A stretch of 64,000 nt of DNA from Thuidium tamariscinum (GCA_947034885.2 OX344758.2:17263067-17327066), one strand, 5' to 3'; shown: positions 1 through 12,806, numbered from the stretch's first letter. Made by a program: numbers and translations. Notes: generated by a model not told the origin, from the letters alone.

Positions 1-497
1 ATCGAAGCTTCCAGGTGGTAATCGCATCCCCCGACATGGATTTCCAGCAACTTCTGACTCCCGATGTGCATATGCTACTGCCACTCCCTGAGCTTGGGCG
101 CTGGTCGTTCCACACGTTGGACCACTACGTCAAGCAGAACGCCGTCACTCCTGATTTGGACCTGGGGTTGAAGTGTATGTTGGGAGACCTCAGTGATAAT
201 GTGCCTGGCTTGTCGGTGGTGGCACCCGGATTTGGGAGGAAAACGGCGTTGAAATTGATGCAGAAGCATGGCTCATTGGAGAAGCTGCTAACAGCGGCAG
301 CTTCTCGGACAGTAGGGAGGGAATACATACAAGAGGCGCTGACCACACATGCAGATTTATTACGGAGGAATCTGCAAGTGCTGAGCCTACGGACTGATGT
401 TGATGTGGCTCTTGAGGAGCAGTGGTGTCGACCAAGGTGTGTTGCTAATGATGGACTGGCTTTGGATCTACTTAATGAAAGGTTGCGAAGTGAGTGA
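1..497 (+). CDS. 5'-3' exonuclease family protein, C-terminal part
   Basis: This is the 3' end of a gene that begins before the window. The frame is open from base 3 and stops at 495-497. The peptide carries the metal-site neighbourhood ASPDMDFQQLL, then PLPELGRWSF, GDLSDNVPG, and the helix-hairpin-helix stretch PGFGRKTALKLMQKHGS. This order matches the C-terminal half of the PolA-type 5'-3' exonuclease fold (structure-specific 5' nucleases) in the plant family that includes Arabidopsis At3g52050. Family members cut 5' ends and flaps of DNA and are thought to act in organelles; the targeting peptide would lie upstream and is not visible. A long LRRN..VLSLRTDVDV segment near the end is also typical of the plant proteins. 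Only about 165 residues are seen. A GTG at base 15 is an internal valine, not a start. Assignment is firm at family level. Confidence 0.9.
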   Translation, partial: RSFQVVIASPDMDFQQLLTPDVHMLLPLPELGRWSFHTLDHYVKQNAVTPDLDLGLKCMLGDLSDNVPGLSVVAPGFGRKTALKLMQKHGSLEKLLTAAASRTVGREYIQEALTTHADLLRRNLQVLSLRTDVDVALEEQWCRPRCVANDGLALDLLNERLRSE

Positions 498-1775
498 TGC
501 CAAGATTTGAGACCATTTAATTGCCTCTCTTTCTGAATTCTTGTGCATTTATATTGGCCAAATCAAAGACATGAAATGTTGTAGGATCTGGCCTTCAGGG
601 GTTAACGCAAGGCTCTAAATAAGGTGATGGATAAATGGGAGGAAAAACTGAGAGTTTTGAGATCCAGAGCATTGACATCAATAGCAATCCAGTGGCATAT
701 GCAAGTAGGATCTCAAACTTGAATGAGCATCTGAGAACGAATGCTGTGCCATCAATGTCAATTATTAGTTGAATATATTCCAATAGATTATTGGTGAAAA
801 AAAAGAAAAGAGACAGAGTGTTTGTTGCATAAGGAAAACACAGGCATGAATTTTGAGCCTTTGAATAATAATTCCTTTACAGTATCATAAAATTTAAAGC
901 AGTGCAGAAGAGACATGAGTACACAGATCATGCTTTCTCCAACTCTGAAGAGCGAGACTTTTGAAGATTGCCAAATTCCAAATTCCATGCTAACTGCATC
1001 TGCAATTCCATTGCCAATGGGCATGTGTAGGCTAAAATCTCCCCAAAATCTTCCCCCATGGTAGGCATGCCAAACTCCAAATCTTGGGAATCATGCTGAA
1101 AAATAGGAGGAATCGTCAAGTGGTGAATCTTGAGTATGCCACACTACGTGGTGTGGTGGTATATTTTACCCAATTTTCAAAACATTATCTATACATTGAT
1201 TTAAGGTGGCTAGGAGGTAGTGGTTGACACTAGAGGTGCCATAATGATATTCCATCTAATTTTCTTGGGCTAGATGTTTGATGAATTCCATTGTAGGGCA
1301 AACTACACACATAGGCTTCTCTTTGTGCATATACCAAAGCCCTTGTTTTCTACATTTAGTGCCCTTGTTGTAGGGATAGTAAGGCATGTTGAAGATTCAC
1401 CATTTGACAATGCCTTCCTTAGTTTTTGGCATGCTTGCTATAGGAGAAGATTTTAGCCCAAGCATGTCCATTAATAGTATGAGGGTCCTTTAGCCCCTAC
1501 CTTACAGATGCTCTAAGCTTGTTTCTATACACCTTAAAATCTACAATTTTTGAAGGGACAAGGAAAAGGTCACTTTAATGTGGTACTCCATAATAGTTTG
1601 TTCACAATCCAAAATTGCTTGATGGGTCTTCCAAAGAATTTTACTTTTCAAGTATATTAGGCTACTACAAGATACATGACATTGTCTTTAGATTTGAAAT
1701 AAACATCTCTTTTTCGTAATAAGGTTTTTGCAAAAGAATTGTATTGTCACAAACAAATGGACAAGATTAGTTATA
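498..1775. other. intergenic, 3' flank of exonuclease gene
   Basis: No convincing gene is seen. The first part is probably the 3' UTR of the exonuclease gene. It contains one inverted repeat (listed separately) and otherwise AT-rich sequence. Confidence 0.5.
1020..1470. repeat. imperfect inverted repeat with about 250-bp spacer
   Basis: The arm near 1020-1135 contains GGCTAAAATCT, GGCATGCC and, at its inner end, GTCAAGTGGTGAATCTTGAG. The arm near 1386-1470 carries their reverse complements in the matching order (GAAGATTCACCATTTGAC, GGCATGC, AGATTTTAGCC). The arms are diverged, with several gaps. This could be a worn foldback or MITE-type element; no open reading frame or clear target-site duplication was found. 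Confidence 0.5.
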
Positions 1776-2648
1776 CTCCCTCCGTCCCAAAATGATCTTC
1801 TTGTTGCCTTTTGTGATATGAAAATTTGTCAAATTTGGATTTTAATTCTTGTCCAAGACTAGCAAAACAACTTTAAGCAATAATTTCCCTTCCATTCATA
1901 AAATCATCAATCAAAAGACAAAAGAAATGACTAAAGGAGTTAATCAACACTTTTTGTTTGTATTCATAAGAGGATTTTTAGCTGCTGTACAAGACTGCGA
2001 GTTTCCAGATGCTGGGGACGTGATGCTGATGTGGTCGAGCGATTGCCACGTTAGAAAATACTAATTTTTGATTAATTTTAATTAATTATTAAATATTTTC
2101 AAAATATTTTTTTGAAAAAAAAATTATTTTTTTAAATCATTTTTTTGCTCTTTAGTACATTCTAAAGTTTTTTGGAAAATTTTTTTTTTAAAAAAATTCA
2201 AAATTCAAAAATTCAGACCAGCAAGGGGCTGGTCTGCAGCAGTGGGAACAATTTCGGGGAACACCCCTGAAATGGTCTTCTGGGGGCCCGAAAATCCTCT
2301 TATGTTTGCATCTCTTTGAGTGTTGCCTACTTGAAGGAGGTGAAGCTTTGGTAGGTAGAACAAAGGTTCACACATGGTCTTAGGCCCATACTAATCACCC
2401 ACAAAATAACAACCTCAAATTCAAAATTTAAATGCCTACTAGTGCTTTTTGAAAATGCCTTTAAAATTCTACTTTTCTATATTCTAAAATTACACTTTGG
2501 AAAAGGCTTTTAAAACTCAAAGTTTCAAAGATACTAAGAGTGAACCAAACTTTGCTTACAAATCCAAAGGGGACTTTAAAATGTTATTTTTGGCCTTTTA
2601 ATCCATAATATTTTGTTAAATAGGAAGATCATTTTGGGACAGAGGTAG
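1776..2648. mobile_element. Stowaway-like (Tc1/mariner) MITE, about 873 bp
   Basis: The left end is CTCCCTCCGTCCCAAAATGA and the right end is its close reverse complement (TCATTTTGGGACAGAGGTAG). Both are flanked by TA, as expected for Tc1/mariner insertion. CTCCCTCCGT is the classical Stowaway terminal motif. The element is non-coding and longer than a usual Stowaway MITE, partly because another element sits inside it (1965-2304). Confidence 0.8.
1965..2304. mobile_element. MITE of the CATTAGAGG-end family, nested in the Stowaway element
   Basis: The ends are CATAAGAGGATTTTTAGC and, inverted, CATAAGAGGATTTTCGGGCC. Internally it has a run rich in TTAATTAATTATTAAATATT and a segment CAGACCAGCAAGGGGCTGGTC near the right end. 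The same layout recurs at 46346-46673, 47816-48176 and 48224-48566, which defines a family. This copy is comparatively GC-rich at its ends and may be one of the younger ones. No coding capacity. Confidence 0.7.
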
Positions 2649-5600
2649 TAATAAGAAGGAAAAATGCAAAAATCTAATTACAATAAAGAGAAGTTTATTT
2701 TCAAAACCAAAGACAAAATCATGTCAAGATGGAAATCTCTTTCTAGAAGGAATTGTGAATTTTTTTGGAGATGCTTATTGAAGGAAAAATGTGCATATGG
2801 GGATTTTCAATATATCTCCACAATTGAACTTAAAATTTCATCACCAACGTTTTTCAATAAATTTTTACATATCACCAAGGAAATAAAATAAAATAATTTA
2901 TCAAAAACATATTTTTGGTTTTTTTAAATTGAAATTTGGTATTCTTCATTAGGATTGTACAAAATATCAATATTACTTGTGCAAAACAATAAAATGTCAA
3001 GTTTGTTTTACATTATTCTACAATTATTAATTGTCCAAAATGCCATCAAATATCTTTATAGAAATCCAATGTATATGCTTTGGTAAACTTAATGGGTAGT
3101 CTTTATTGCCTAAGTTAGCTACTAATTATTTTATCAATGATGTATTTAAAGGTTTTGGAATATTTTATGGCTATCATTATTCATAAATGCACTAAAATAA
3201 GATGATAACTTTAGGTATGTAAATGATCCAACAAAAAATTCTCATCCAATTCTTTGATGGGACAAAGAAGGACTACTAGGACTAGTAGGCCATATAATCT
3301 ACCAATTAAAGTCAATTGGAATAATAGGACACAAGATCTACCAATTCCTACATATAAACAAATATATATTCATCATCTATGAAGCTTTGAAAGAAGAAGA
3401 CAAATTTTATAGTAAGAAAACTCTCTTAGCATAATACTTTGATGAATATTATAAATACATGAATAACTAGTAGAAGGCGAAATTATGGCTAAAAGAAGAA
3501 GGATTTTTAGAAATATAATGTTGCAAACATACTCATGGTCACAAAGGAAAAATATACAATTTGAAACAACTAAAGTAATTGTTAAAGTATAATTCTTTCA
3601 TGTATCAATGGTATTCAACATCCTTCTTTTTATATAAAATAAAGTTTAAAGAACCTTTAATTTAAATAAATATAAATATAAAATAAATAAAATAAAATAT
3701 TAAAAAATGAAAAACATTAAGCCGATCAAGACAAGAAAAAATATATTGATGACCCTTCATTGAAGATTGTAAAACACTCATTTTTTAAAACTAACATTGT
3801 TGCAATGGCACAAATTCTACAATAATCTGGATTTTACTAAAAATAAAACACTTATACTTGGGCCAAAATGACATTTTATAAGATGCTTGAAAGAAGGTGA
3901 ATACTTTTGTAGTAACATTATCTAATATTTTATTAACAAGATTTTGATTTTAAAGTTAGATTTTTGTGCTATGAGCGAAAAATGTATTCCCTCTTAGATA
4001 TCTAAGAAAAATATGGTATCATCTTTTCTAAGATTTCAAAGGGGATAAGAAAGAAAACAGAATGACAAATGGCATATTAAATTCCATTATTGAGCTTATA
4101 AAATGTACTAAGTCAAAACATGAGAGTTTATTAAAGTTTGGTGTTGATTTTGATACTTCTAGAGACAATACTCGAGACAATACTTGTAAATTTATTAATT
4201 CTTTCCAAAAAATTCATGCTAAATTTAGTTGAAATCCTCTTTCACATTTTAACAAAATCCAATAAAAATATTTGATGTTTTTATAATGTTAACTATGATT
4301 AAGTTTCTATTAGTGACAATTATGGGTACAACTACTTCACACAAAGTTGAAACTCTTAATATTTGTTCGTTGTGCAATAGTGGAAAAAAATTTGAATTTT
4401 TCTTATACATTGGAAACTTAGAATTTTTGTACAAAACTTAATTACTTTTTAGTTCTTTGAGATAGTCATTTTCAAGATATTCTTTAACAAATGATTGAAA
4501 TATCTTTCACATACAAAAGATGTATTAAGAGGATCTAATGATCTAAAAGTCCGTCTAGACAAAATATTGTGACTAAGAAGATAGAGTGGATTACTTGTCT
4601 GAACTTGCTATTGCAACTTCTAACTTCCAACAAGTCTATTAATATGCGAAAGTAGAAGGAATCCATCATTGATGATGACAATACTAACATTTTTGAAGAT
4701 AATTAATAGAATTTGGTAGACTTACAAAACATCAACAAAATTGCAATTCGATCATATCAAAAGAATATTTTAATGGTTTTTGGCTTACTTTTTCATTCCA
4801 AAAACATTGTCTAGGAAGGGTTTAAGAACTCACCTACTTAGCATGTTTTTAAAATAGTAATAAGAAAGAATAAAAATCTTCTTCAAAAGGCCATGTGTGA
4901 AAAAAAATTATGAAATCAAACTTTTCATCAATAGATATAATAGATTTTGAAGTTTTAGATTCAAAATTGTATAAAATTCACTAGAATTTTGCAATTGTTA
5001 AAAAAGAGACTAAATGAAGTTTAAAAAAAATAGCAAATATCTAAAGTTATATAAAATTAGTTGAATCCAATCCAATAAAATACATCAAACAAATTACATG
5101 TTGATTTTTATTTTGATCAATTTAGACCAAAATGTGGTATGAACATTTGAACCAAGAAAATCAAACATTTAATCTAGATATTTATTTTGTAAAATGATGT
5201 ACACAATCCAAATATGAAATCCTATGGGAGATTGGGAGCCTACTATCAATTTTTAATACATTTAGAAGACATTACTTTGAAAAATTCATATCTAAAGACA
5301 TGGTTTATACCAAAAAAGAAGGGACCAAAAGGTTGAGAAGTCTCCTCCTCGAAGTCCCCTCATTTGTCACTGATAAGTTTTCATTCGGAGGTCATGACCA
5401 TTACATTGGTGTAAATTACTAAAATAAGATGAAATGGCAAAAAACATCCTTTCTTAATTTTGTGAATTTGAAAAGATTTAAAAAAAAAATTTGCTAGGAA
5501 AAGAGTGTGTTCCACATCATTAGGCCTTCTTGGAGACCCTTGACAACTTCTCTCATAGTGTGATTCCATTTTTCAAGGAACTCTTAATTCCTAAAGCCCC

Positions 5601-8212
5601 AAGGCCTTTCTTCAATCCACGACCATTGAAAATTGCCATTTCTATTACAATAAAGAGGAAAAAAATTCAATATTTTTGTATATCTAATTGTATGATTTTG
5701 CACTAATCTAATGCATAAATATGTAGAAGAACATTTAGAAACTTTGACTATGTACACTACAAGATATTTGCATTTAAAGTCAAGAATTTTTTTTGCACAT
5801 TGCTCAACTAGATTTTTTGGCTTTGAATCATCTTAACTTGAAAATTTCCTATTATTGATTTTGAATTTCAAAATATTTATATTAAATAATTGAATTCAAA
5901 ATATATGAATTCAAAAAATATATACTTCACTAATTTTCATTCATTAAAGAATTATTAAGTAAAATAGATTCAAGATTAAAGGAAAAGCTATATTGTTAAT
6001 AGCTCTAAGATGGAATTGAAAGACACTAATCTCAGTGGTGAGATTGTCCTAATAAGATATCTTAACCTTGCAAACTTTTTCTTCAAAAATTGTGAAAATT
6101 GAGTTCAAAAATGCATCCTACAAGTTGTTCTTTCAAGAAGATTGTCTAATTGACTTAAAAACAAGATTGTTGATCTTTTTTACAAAACAAATCTATATAA
6201 ATAAAATTAGCTTGGAAATTTTTTATTATACTTGGGTTCTATATTTGTTTTGTTTTGTTAAATTTGTTTGACATGTTGAGATGTAACAAACCATAAGATG
6301 ATGTTTAACAGTTAACATTGCTCTTAATATTGCTCAAAAGCTCTTGGCAAAAAAGGGTGCACAAACTTCGTTTTGTGGTGTTTGGACCTATGGTTTAGAA
6401 ATTCTTGAATTTCAAAGTTTTTATGGTCTCAAAATTAAATAAAATTATCTTTTATTTAAAAAAACCCTATAACTATTGCATTGTCCATCCAAATGTCATG
6501 AAACCACAAGGCCCTTGTACTCATTTGTGCATAGAGCTTTCTATTTGTATTAAGAACACAACCTCTTATACCGCAACAAATCCTTGCATTACTTAATTTG
6601 TATATAAATGATACCAAGTATTGAATTTCAAAGTTGTTTATAAATGATCAAATTACCAAATTATTTTTACTTTGATTATGGTTGTGGCAATGGCACAAGG
6701 CACACTAGTCCATATGGAATGAATCAAAGATTTCCTACACTACAAATATTATCAATGTCTTTCTTTCATTGCAAATGAGAGTGATTAGAAGTTTATTTGT
6801 GTTCTATTCAGCAGATCTTTGAATGTGCTATGAGTTGGAATGCCACAAAACAAAGCCCATGCACCCCTCCTTGCAAAGAGATTTCTAATGATCTTTGAAT
6901 ATTGAATTTCAAAGTTTTTATGAATTGAAAACCAAAAAAAATGTTTTTTATTATTTGTAGCAACAATACTCAATACATTTGTCTAGATGAAACTACAATC
7001 TATAAGAAAGAAATTTTTCCTTCAAATTTGTAGGGGATATTTTCTACCCATTGAATTAAAAAAGGCTTATTGTACCATAATTTTTGCTCCTAAACATTGA
7101 TTGAAATGAAAATTATGTTCTCCCAAAATTGATGCATTTCTCTATCTACACAAAATGTTATAGAAAGTCATGATGAATGTTGAGATTTTGATAGCTCGCC
7201 CAAAATTTATTTTCTTCTTCAAGGGGACAATGGGACTTTAGAGGTCAATTTCAACCAATCAAAAATTTCAAAAATTTGAACCGTTCAACTCTAGATATGT
7301 TGTAAGTTGGATCTCATTTATGCAATGCCCAAATAATATAGGATAAAAGCATTAAAATCCTTTTTATTTTTCCAATAAGACCTAATAAAAACAATCTACA
7401 TTTCAAAGTACACCAAAATGGTTATGTAGTATGGGTGATTAATTGGTTGATATGAAAATTAGTGTAAGCAATGTAATAATTTCATTCTTAAATACCTCAA
7501 ATGCTACAATAATTCCACTACAATTGATGTAGAATAGTATATCCTTGTAATAAATGATATAGACTATATTAATGATTGGGAAAACTTAGTAACTAGTTCA
7601 AAGTTAGCAAGTGGAAGTCGTAAAAAATTTGGTTGTATTTTGAAAATAAACTAGTAGTTAAACCAAGGAGAAATTTCTAAGGCCAGAAATCAGGTAGTGC
7701 CACTCAAAATTTAGAGGATATTTGTATGCCTTCTTGAAGCATTTGACAAATTTCAATTGCCTTGCAAAAAATTTCAATGGCTAAAACTTGATTAGGTAAG
7801 TATAGTTGCCCCAAGTATCAACCTTCCAACCAAAGAGACAAAAAAAAAATCCAAAAGTCTATGGAGTTGGAAGGTCACTTTGCCATTGTTCAATGACTAC
7901 AATGGTGTGTCCTTTAGCTCATGCGCCTATACCTCTTAAAGCTCTTGAAGCTCCTCTATTTGCACTAGTATTAATTAGTACTTTCATTTTCATATTATTT
8001 TTTTATACATCATAAGAATTGTGTAAATTTTAGTTTCAAGGAAATTGGCCAGTGAAAAATTGATGTTTGAAAAAATAAAATGGTGGTTTTTGTGATTCAA
8101 AGGATGCAACGTGTGACCATTAGAAATAAAATTGGTTTATTTTCATAGAAAAAAGAAACCAACTAGAGGACTTCCCAAAATTTCCTCAACCCTAGACCAT
8201 ACTAAATATAAG
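2649..8212. other. long AT-rich intergenic stretch
   Basis: About 5.5 kb without a recognisable gene. The short ORFs here have AT-rich low-complexity translations and no family resemblance. Around 6340-6960 there is a dispersed repeat (core ACAAAACAAAGC / GCTTTGTTTTGT, followed by GAATTTCAAAGTTTTTATG) that reappears at about 58080-58460. Nothing else is supportable. Confidence 0.5.
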
Positions 8213-8662
8213 GCCGGGTAGAATTTGCCCCCTTGTTTGTCCTCAATGGATAACATTGAATTTTTTAATTTTTTGCACATGATAAAAGTTGCAAGTTCAG
8301 AATTCATATTTGCAAATCAGAGACCCGAAATGAGATAAAGGAAGTGTAAGTGATAAATTTTTCTAGTGATAGTAGGGGGTCTTTTTTTTAATTGCACCTT
8401 GAAATGACTTGGGGAGGACAAACAAGGGTCAAGTGAACGTGAACTAACTCCCTTATACAACCCATCAAGAGAATGCTAGAATTTTTAAAATTTCTATACA
8501 TGATAAAATTTGCAAATTTTGATTTCATATTTGCAATTTGAGAACCAAAATTAGGCAAAAGACGTATTCAAGGTAAATCAATCAAGCGCATAATAGGTTT
8601 TTTTTTACTTGGACGTCTAGAATGACTTGGAGGGGCCAAGCAAGAGGTCAATTCACCCAAAT
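8213..8662. repeat. tandem pair of about 225-bp repeat units
   Basis: Two adjacent units share the order ATGATAAAA.TTGCAA, TTCATATTTGCAA, GAGA.C..AAAT.AG, a T-run and GAATGACTTGG (GAAATGACTTGG in the first unit). They end in related blocks (GGGGAGGACAAACAAGGGTC in the first; GGAGGGGCCAAGCAAGAGGTC, one base too long to be exact in the middle, in the second). The first unit starts with TTGCCCCCTTGTTTGTCC, an inverted match to its own end. A related inverted copy lies at 58640-58880. Probably a MITE that has doubled. Confidence 0.55.
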
Positions 8663-9266
8663 CACAAAAGAAGAGTCGGTTCATCTTGATCAAATACAAT
8701 ATTACCTTTGTTCCACTAAAACCCTTCAAATTAGGTAGAAATTTTGTCCCACTAAAAAGCTCTATTTCTTGATCTTGACCAAATAGTAAATGTTTGTTGT
8801 AATTGAATAACTTTATAGGGGTTAGTTAAACAATATGGGAGCATTTTTCTAGCCTTGCTACCTTGGCTTTGCCCATATGAGGCATCTTGTATTCATTGCT
8901 ACTTCAGACAATGATATTGGCAATGCATTTAGTGACCAATTTTGTGCTATGAAACTTTCATCACTAAGTAGGCCAAGTTTCGATACTGTGGATATTTAGG
9001 TTGGGCAACATGTATATAGAATCTTATTGTTGCCACCACCTTTTAAATCATTAAAAATGACAAAGTTGGCAACATTCAAAAAATGTGTTCAAAATATCAT
9101 ACTTTCGACATGGATTTTGGGTGCCTAAATGGCAACGCCTAAGCTTGAGATTTTGCATAAAACTAAAGAGTAGGTTATTCATTCTCAAATGCATATAATA
9201 GTGACACTATGATTGAAAATACAATTAATCCTTCAACAGAAATATTTGGGGAGGTTATTAGTGGGA
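8663..9266. other. AT-rich intergenic
   Basis: About 600 bp with no gene, terminal repeats or tandem array that I could support. Confidence 0.4.
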
Positions 9267-9637
9267 TAAGGTAGAACCACCTATAACCAATTAGCCTTCC
9301 ATAGCCAACCTATTTATGGACGTGTTTCCAACCAAGGCTATAATGTTGTTTTTTCTCATTTTCAAAATTGGTACTAAAAGTTCATGACACATGTCCCAAA
9401 GTAGTGTGCAAGAAAGTAAGGAGAAGTGAGTAAAAAAGTATTTTTTTGTGTGATTAAAATTAGAAAACTCCATAGATTGGTATTGGTCTAATACATTTTT
9501 TGCCTTCCAAAATTCATAATAATTTCAATTCAAGTAATAAAATTGCCAAATTTTTTGCTATCCCCATCATTTTTATCTTTGTACCTTTGAAAATATTTGT
9601 TCTACCTTGCACTATACTAGATCACATCTAGAATACC

Positions 9638-10562
9638 TTAACCCCTAAAGGACCAAGAGTCCCCTCGGGGGACTTTGGGATTTCGGGCAGGTACTTGTGA
9701 CTTCAATTTTTAATGAATTTTCTTGAAATTTTTACATAAGATAGAAAAACTGATTAGCTCCGTGGAAATATAATTTTTTTTTCAATTGGTGACCGGGAGC
9801 AAAAGTTATGCCATTTTAAGCATAATTTTCATGTAGCCGGGCAGAAAAAAAAATCTACAAAAACTTCAAAACTAAAAAATTAATTTTTTTTCCTTATAGA
9901 TCTTATTTTTGTCTACGGGTGAAGCTTTGATTCATTCCATTTGGATTAGTGATGTGGAAGTTATGAACAATCTTATTTTTCGGGCAATCTAAGCATCTTC
10001 TTGAAAAAATAACTTATAGGATTCATTTGTGAATGCAATTTTCACAATTTTTCCAAAAAAATTGTTGGACAAGGTTGGTTTTGTTTGCTAAAACAATCTC
10101 ACCATTGGGATTATTGTGTTTCAATCCCATCTATAAGATATTTGCAATTTAAATTTTCTTTCAATCTTGGACCTTCATCTATTTAACAATTTTTTAAAGA
10201 ATGAAAAAAAAGTTTTCTTTTTTTGGATTTTTTTCCCTAAGGTCTCAGCTCAATACTTCAATAGAATTTTTTTTTTAATTCAAGGTCTGTAGTACTTCCA
10301 CAAATGGAGGACAAAGTCATATGAAGTTGCATATCAAAGTTTTAAGAAACCTTGTTTTCTAATTTTGAATACTCATATCTTCTAATCTATGCAGTCAAAC
10401 TTCATGAAATTTTCACCACATGATCTTAGATAAGTAAAGTACAAGATCCTATGGTTAGATTCTAAAATTTTACTTTTTTTTGTTTTCATGGATGAATGGA
10501 GCAAAAATGGCAGTTTTGAGTGGTTTTTGGCTAAAAAATGGCCATGGTCCTTTAGGGGTTAA
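9638..10562. mobile_element. TTAACCCCTAAAGG-end element nested in the 9267-10877 element
   Basis: The ends are TTAACCCCTAAAGGACCA and, inverted, TTAACCCCTAAAGGACCATG, about 925 bp apart. Near the left end is TGGGATTTCGGGCAGG. Internal segments such as GAAGCTTTGATTCATTCCAT and ATTTGGATTA recur at 33563-33970. A shorter relative is at 32417-32958. No transposase frame was seen, so it looks non-autonomous. Confidence 0.7.
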
Positions 10563-10576
10563 ATGATTGGTTACAA

Positions 10577-10856
10577 GCAACCCTTTTTTTTCTGGCACCA
10601 TGGAGCCAAATTGCACCATTTCAAATTAAATGTCTTTTTTTCTCTAGATAAAAATAATCTTTTTTCGCCAGAAATTTTCCAACTCTCTTTAAAATATGGA
10701 TGAAGTTGCCAAATTTGGATGAAAAAATGTATGAATATGATGGAAAAGTGTTTTTAAGTCCAAAAATTGGATGAATGTACAAATACAATGCTTCACCAAA
10801 TTTGAAATGATCTCCATCTTGGCACTTTCTCAAAAAGAAAAAAAAAAGGGGGGTTG
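10577..10856. mobile_element. hAT-like MITE, nested copy
   Basis: Its ends are CAACCCTTTTTTT and its inverse, and its interior is the reverse complement of the copy at 13130-13404 along most of its length. Flanks GGTTACAA and GGTTATGA agree at 6 of 8 positions, consistent with a decayed 8-bp target duplication. It lies in the right part of the 9267-10877 element and is therefore younger than that host. Confidence 0.65.
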
Positions 10857-10877
10857 GTTATGAATGGTTCTACCTTA

Positions 10878-12376
10878 GAGGGAGTAACTACTTTGGTGTG
10901 TAAGTTAAACATGCTCATTTGCTATTTGTGACAATTATAGCTGCACTTACCTGCTTCATACAAAATTATTCATTCATTGTAGATAATTGTTGCTAACCAG
11001 TAAGTTACTATCCTTCGTACAATTCCAACACTTACCGTAGTCTTGTAGTGACTACAAGTCAACAGGCCGCATCAATTATTTAACTGGGTAGTCAGCGCCA
11101 TTCCAGGATCTCAGCCTAAATTAGGACACCGTCACCACATTTGTCACTAAATCCATTTTTTCCTGGAAATCAATAAAGGCCCAAATCTCCGGCCAAGTCA
11201 AAGATTGATAGGGGAACGAAATTCCAGGGAACCAAGGTAAGGGAACCAAGCTTATAATAAGGGTAGTCATGGCTCTTCCATGGAGCCGAACTTTTCCACC
11301 GAATAATCTTGTAGTCGCTCGAGGTTGGTTTTCGCAGCTCGCTTGGCGCCAAAAAAAATTTCGACGGTGAAGACTTCGTTGGGTCGCTTATTCTACTCTA
11401 GAGGTGAATAAACGGTGTGAAGAACCCTTAGCGAGCAAAATTGTTATGGGAAGCTGTTGATTGCACCGTCGAAGTTGCCAATCTCACCGATGAAGTGAAA
11501 GCCGGAAACCCATTTGCACAATTCCAATTCTACACGCTCACCGCACTCGAAAGGGGTGTCACAACTCCTTCATGCCAATCGACTCCCGATTGGTCCCTGT
11601 TTTCCTTCATTCTTCTGCGAAATTTGGGTGTTGGAAGGAGCTGTGATTACCCCTAATATGGAAACTAAGGCAAGCGGCTCAGAAATGGACCATCTAACAA
11701 GAAATGAAGGTCTGTACACAAATATAAGAACTAGAAAAATATGGGGATAATTTTCATAGGAAGGCAAACTACGGATTGTAGGAAGCCTTGTTTTTCCAGA
11801 ATTGTGTGCTCTAGTTTCAATTACTTATGATTTTATGAAGTGAAGGTGCTCTAGGGAGGCAAAGTTGCTCAGAGGGTGCATCAATAGTGGACCTGATGAA
11901 GCTATGAATCAACCAAGTCCATCCAAGACTTGTTTAACAGACATGCTAAAAATGGTACAAGTCATACTGAATAATCATGCATGTGAATTCAAAATCATCT
12001 TGTGCACATAGCCAACAAAGAGTACCATTTTCCTAGGAAAAAATTGTACAAAATTGAACATTCATTGGCTACTACTAATAAAACTTTAATACATTAATTT
12101 TCGTGCATTCATTATGTCTTATAGTAACTCAAAAATTACTTAAGGTATAAGATGGAATGTCACAATCTCATATTTCATTGCCTAAGTATCCTTGAACCAT
12201 GCTCATATAAGCCTCATTTACCACCACTTACAGATTGCTCTATATTAAGAACTATGTGCACAGTTTTAAATGCCTCTATAGGGGTGATTCTTAATGCCCG
12301 AATTGTTTTTGAGCCCTCTCCTATATTCTCACATGAGACCAACCGGCGTCTAGTTTCACGAGAGGATGAGAGAGCC
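10878..12376. other. intergenic with a GC-richer island at about 11170-11700
   Basis: Most is AT-rich. The island around 11170-11700 has gene-like base composition and a short frame at 11441-11656, but I recognise no protein family and no matching splice-bounded exons. It could be a gene fragment, a lost first exon or a captured piece. No supportable gene call. Confidence 0.35.
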
Positions 12377-12806
12377 TAAGGTAGAACCACCTATAACTGG
12401 CCATTTTAAGGTATTCGAGACATGATCTGGTGTACTATAAGGTAAAACAAATATTTTTAGAGGTGCAAAGATAAAAATGACAGGAATTGCAAAAAGTTTG
12501 GTAATTTTATCATATGAACTAAAATTACTATAAATTTTGAAAGGACAAAAGTCTTGCAGACGTATAGCTAATATGTAGACTCTTTCAATTACAACCATAG
12601 TTAAACTCCATTTCTGTTCATTACTTCTTTTTTACTTGTTCATTAGTTTTGGGACATATATTATGAACTTATTAGTTCCAACCTAAATAAAGAAGAAAAC
12701 ATGCATTTCAAGCTTTGTTTAGAAATTTGTTCCAACCTTATTAGAAATAAATGAAGTCTACAAGTTGGAGATGGGGTGTTGATCACTTATAGGTGGTTCT
12801 ACCTTA
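12377..12806. mobile_element. TAAGGTAGAACC-end MITE, 430 bp, uninterrupted
   Basis: Left end TAAGGTAGAACCACCTATAA; the right end is almost its exact reverse complement (AGGTGGTTCTACCTTA). The interior matches the element at 9267-10877 in opposite orientation (for example GGTGCAAAGATAAAAATGA against TCATTTTTATCTTTGTACC). It shows the size of this family before nesting. Confidence 0.75.

Larger units (their letters stand above)
9267..10877. mobile_element. TAAGGTAGAACC-end MITE, enlarged by two later insertions
   Basis: The left end is TAAGGTAGAACCACCTATAA. The right end, inverted, is TAAGGTAGAACCATTCATAA. The terminal TA on both sides suggests TA target preference, as in Tc1/mariner. The 1.6-kb span holds an element at 9638-10562 and another at 10577-10856. 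Removing both leaves about 405 bp, close to the 430-bp uninterrupted relative at 12377-12806. That relative matches the remaining sequence in reverse orientation around 9480-9630. Confidence 0.75.
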
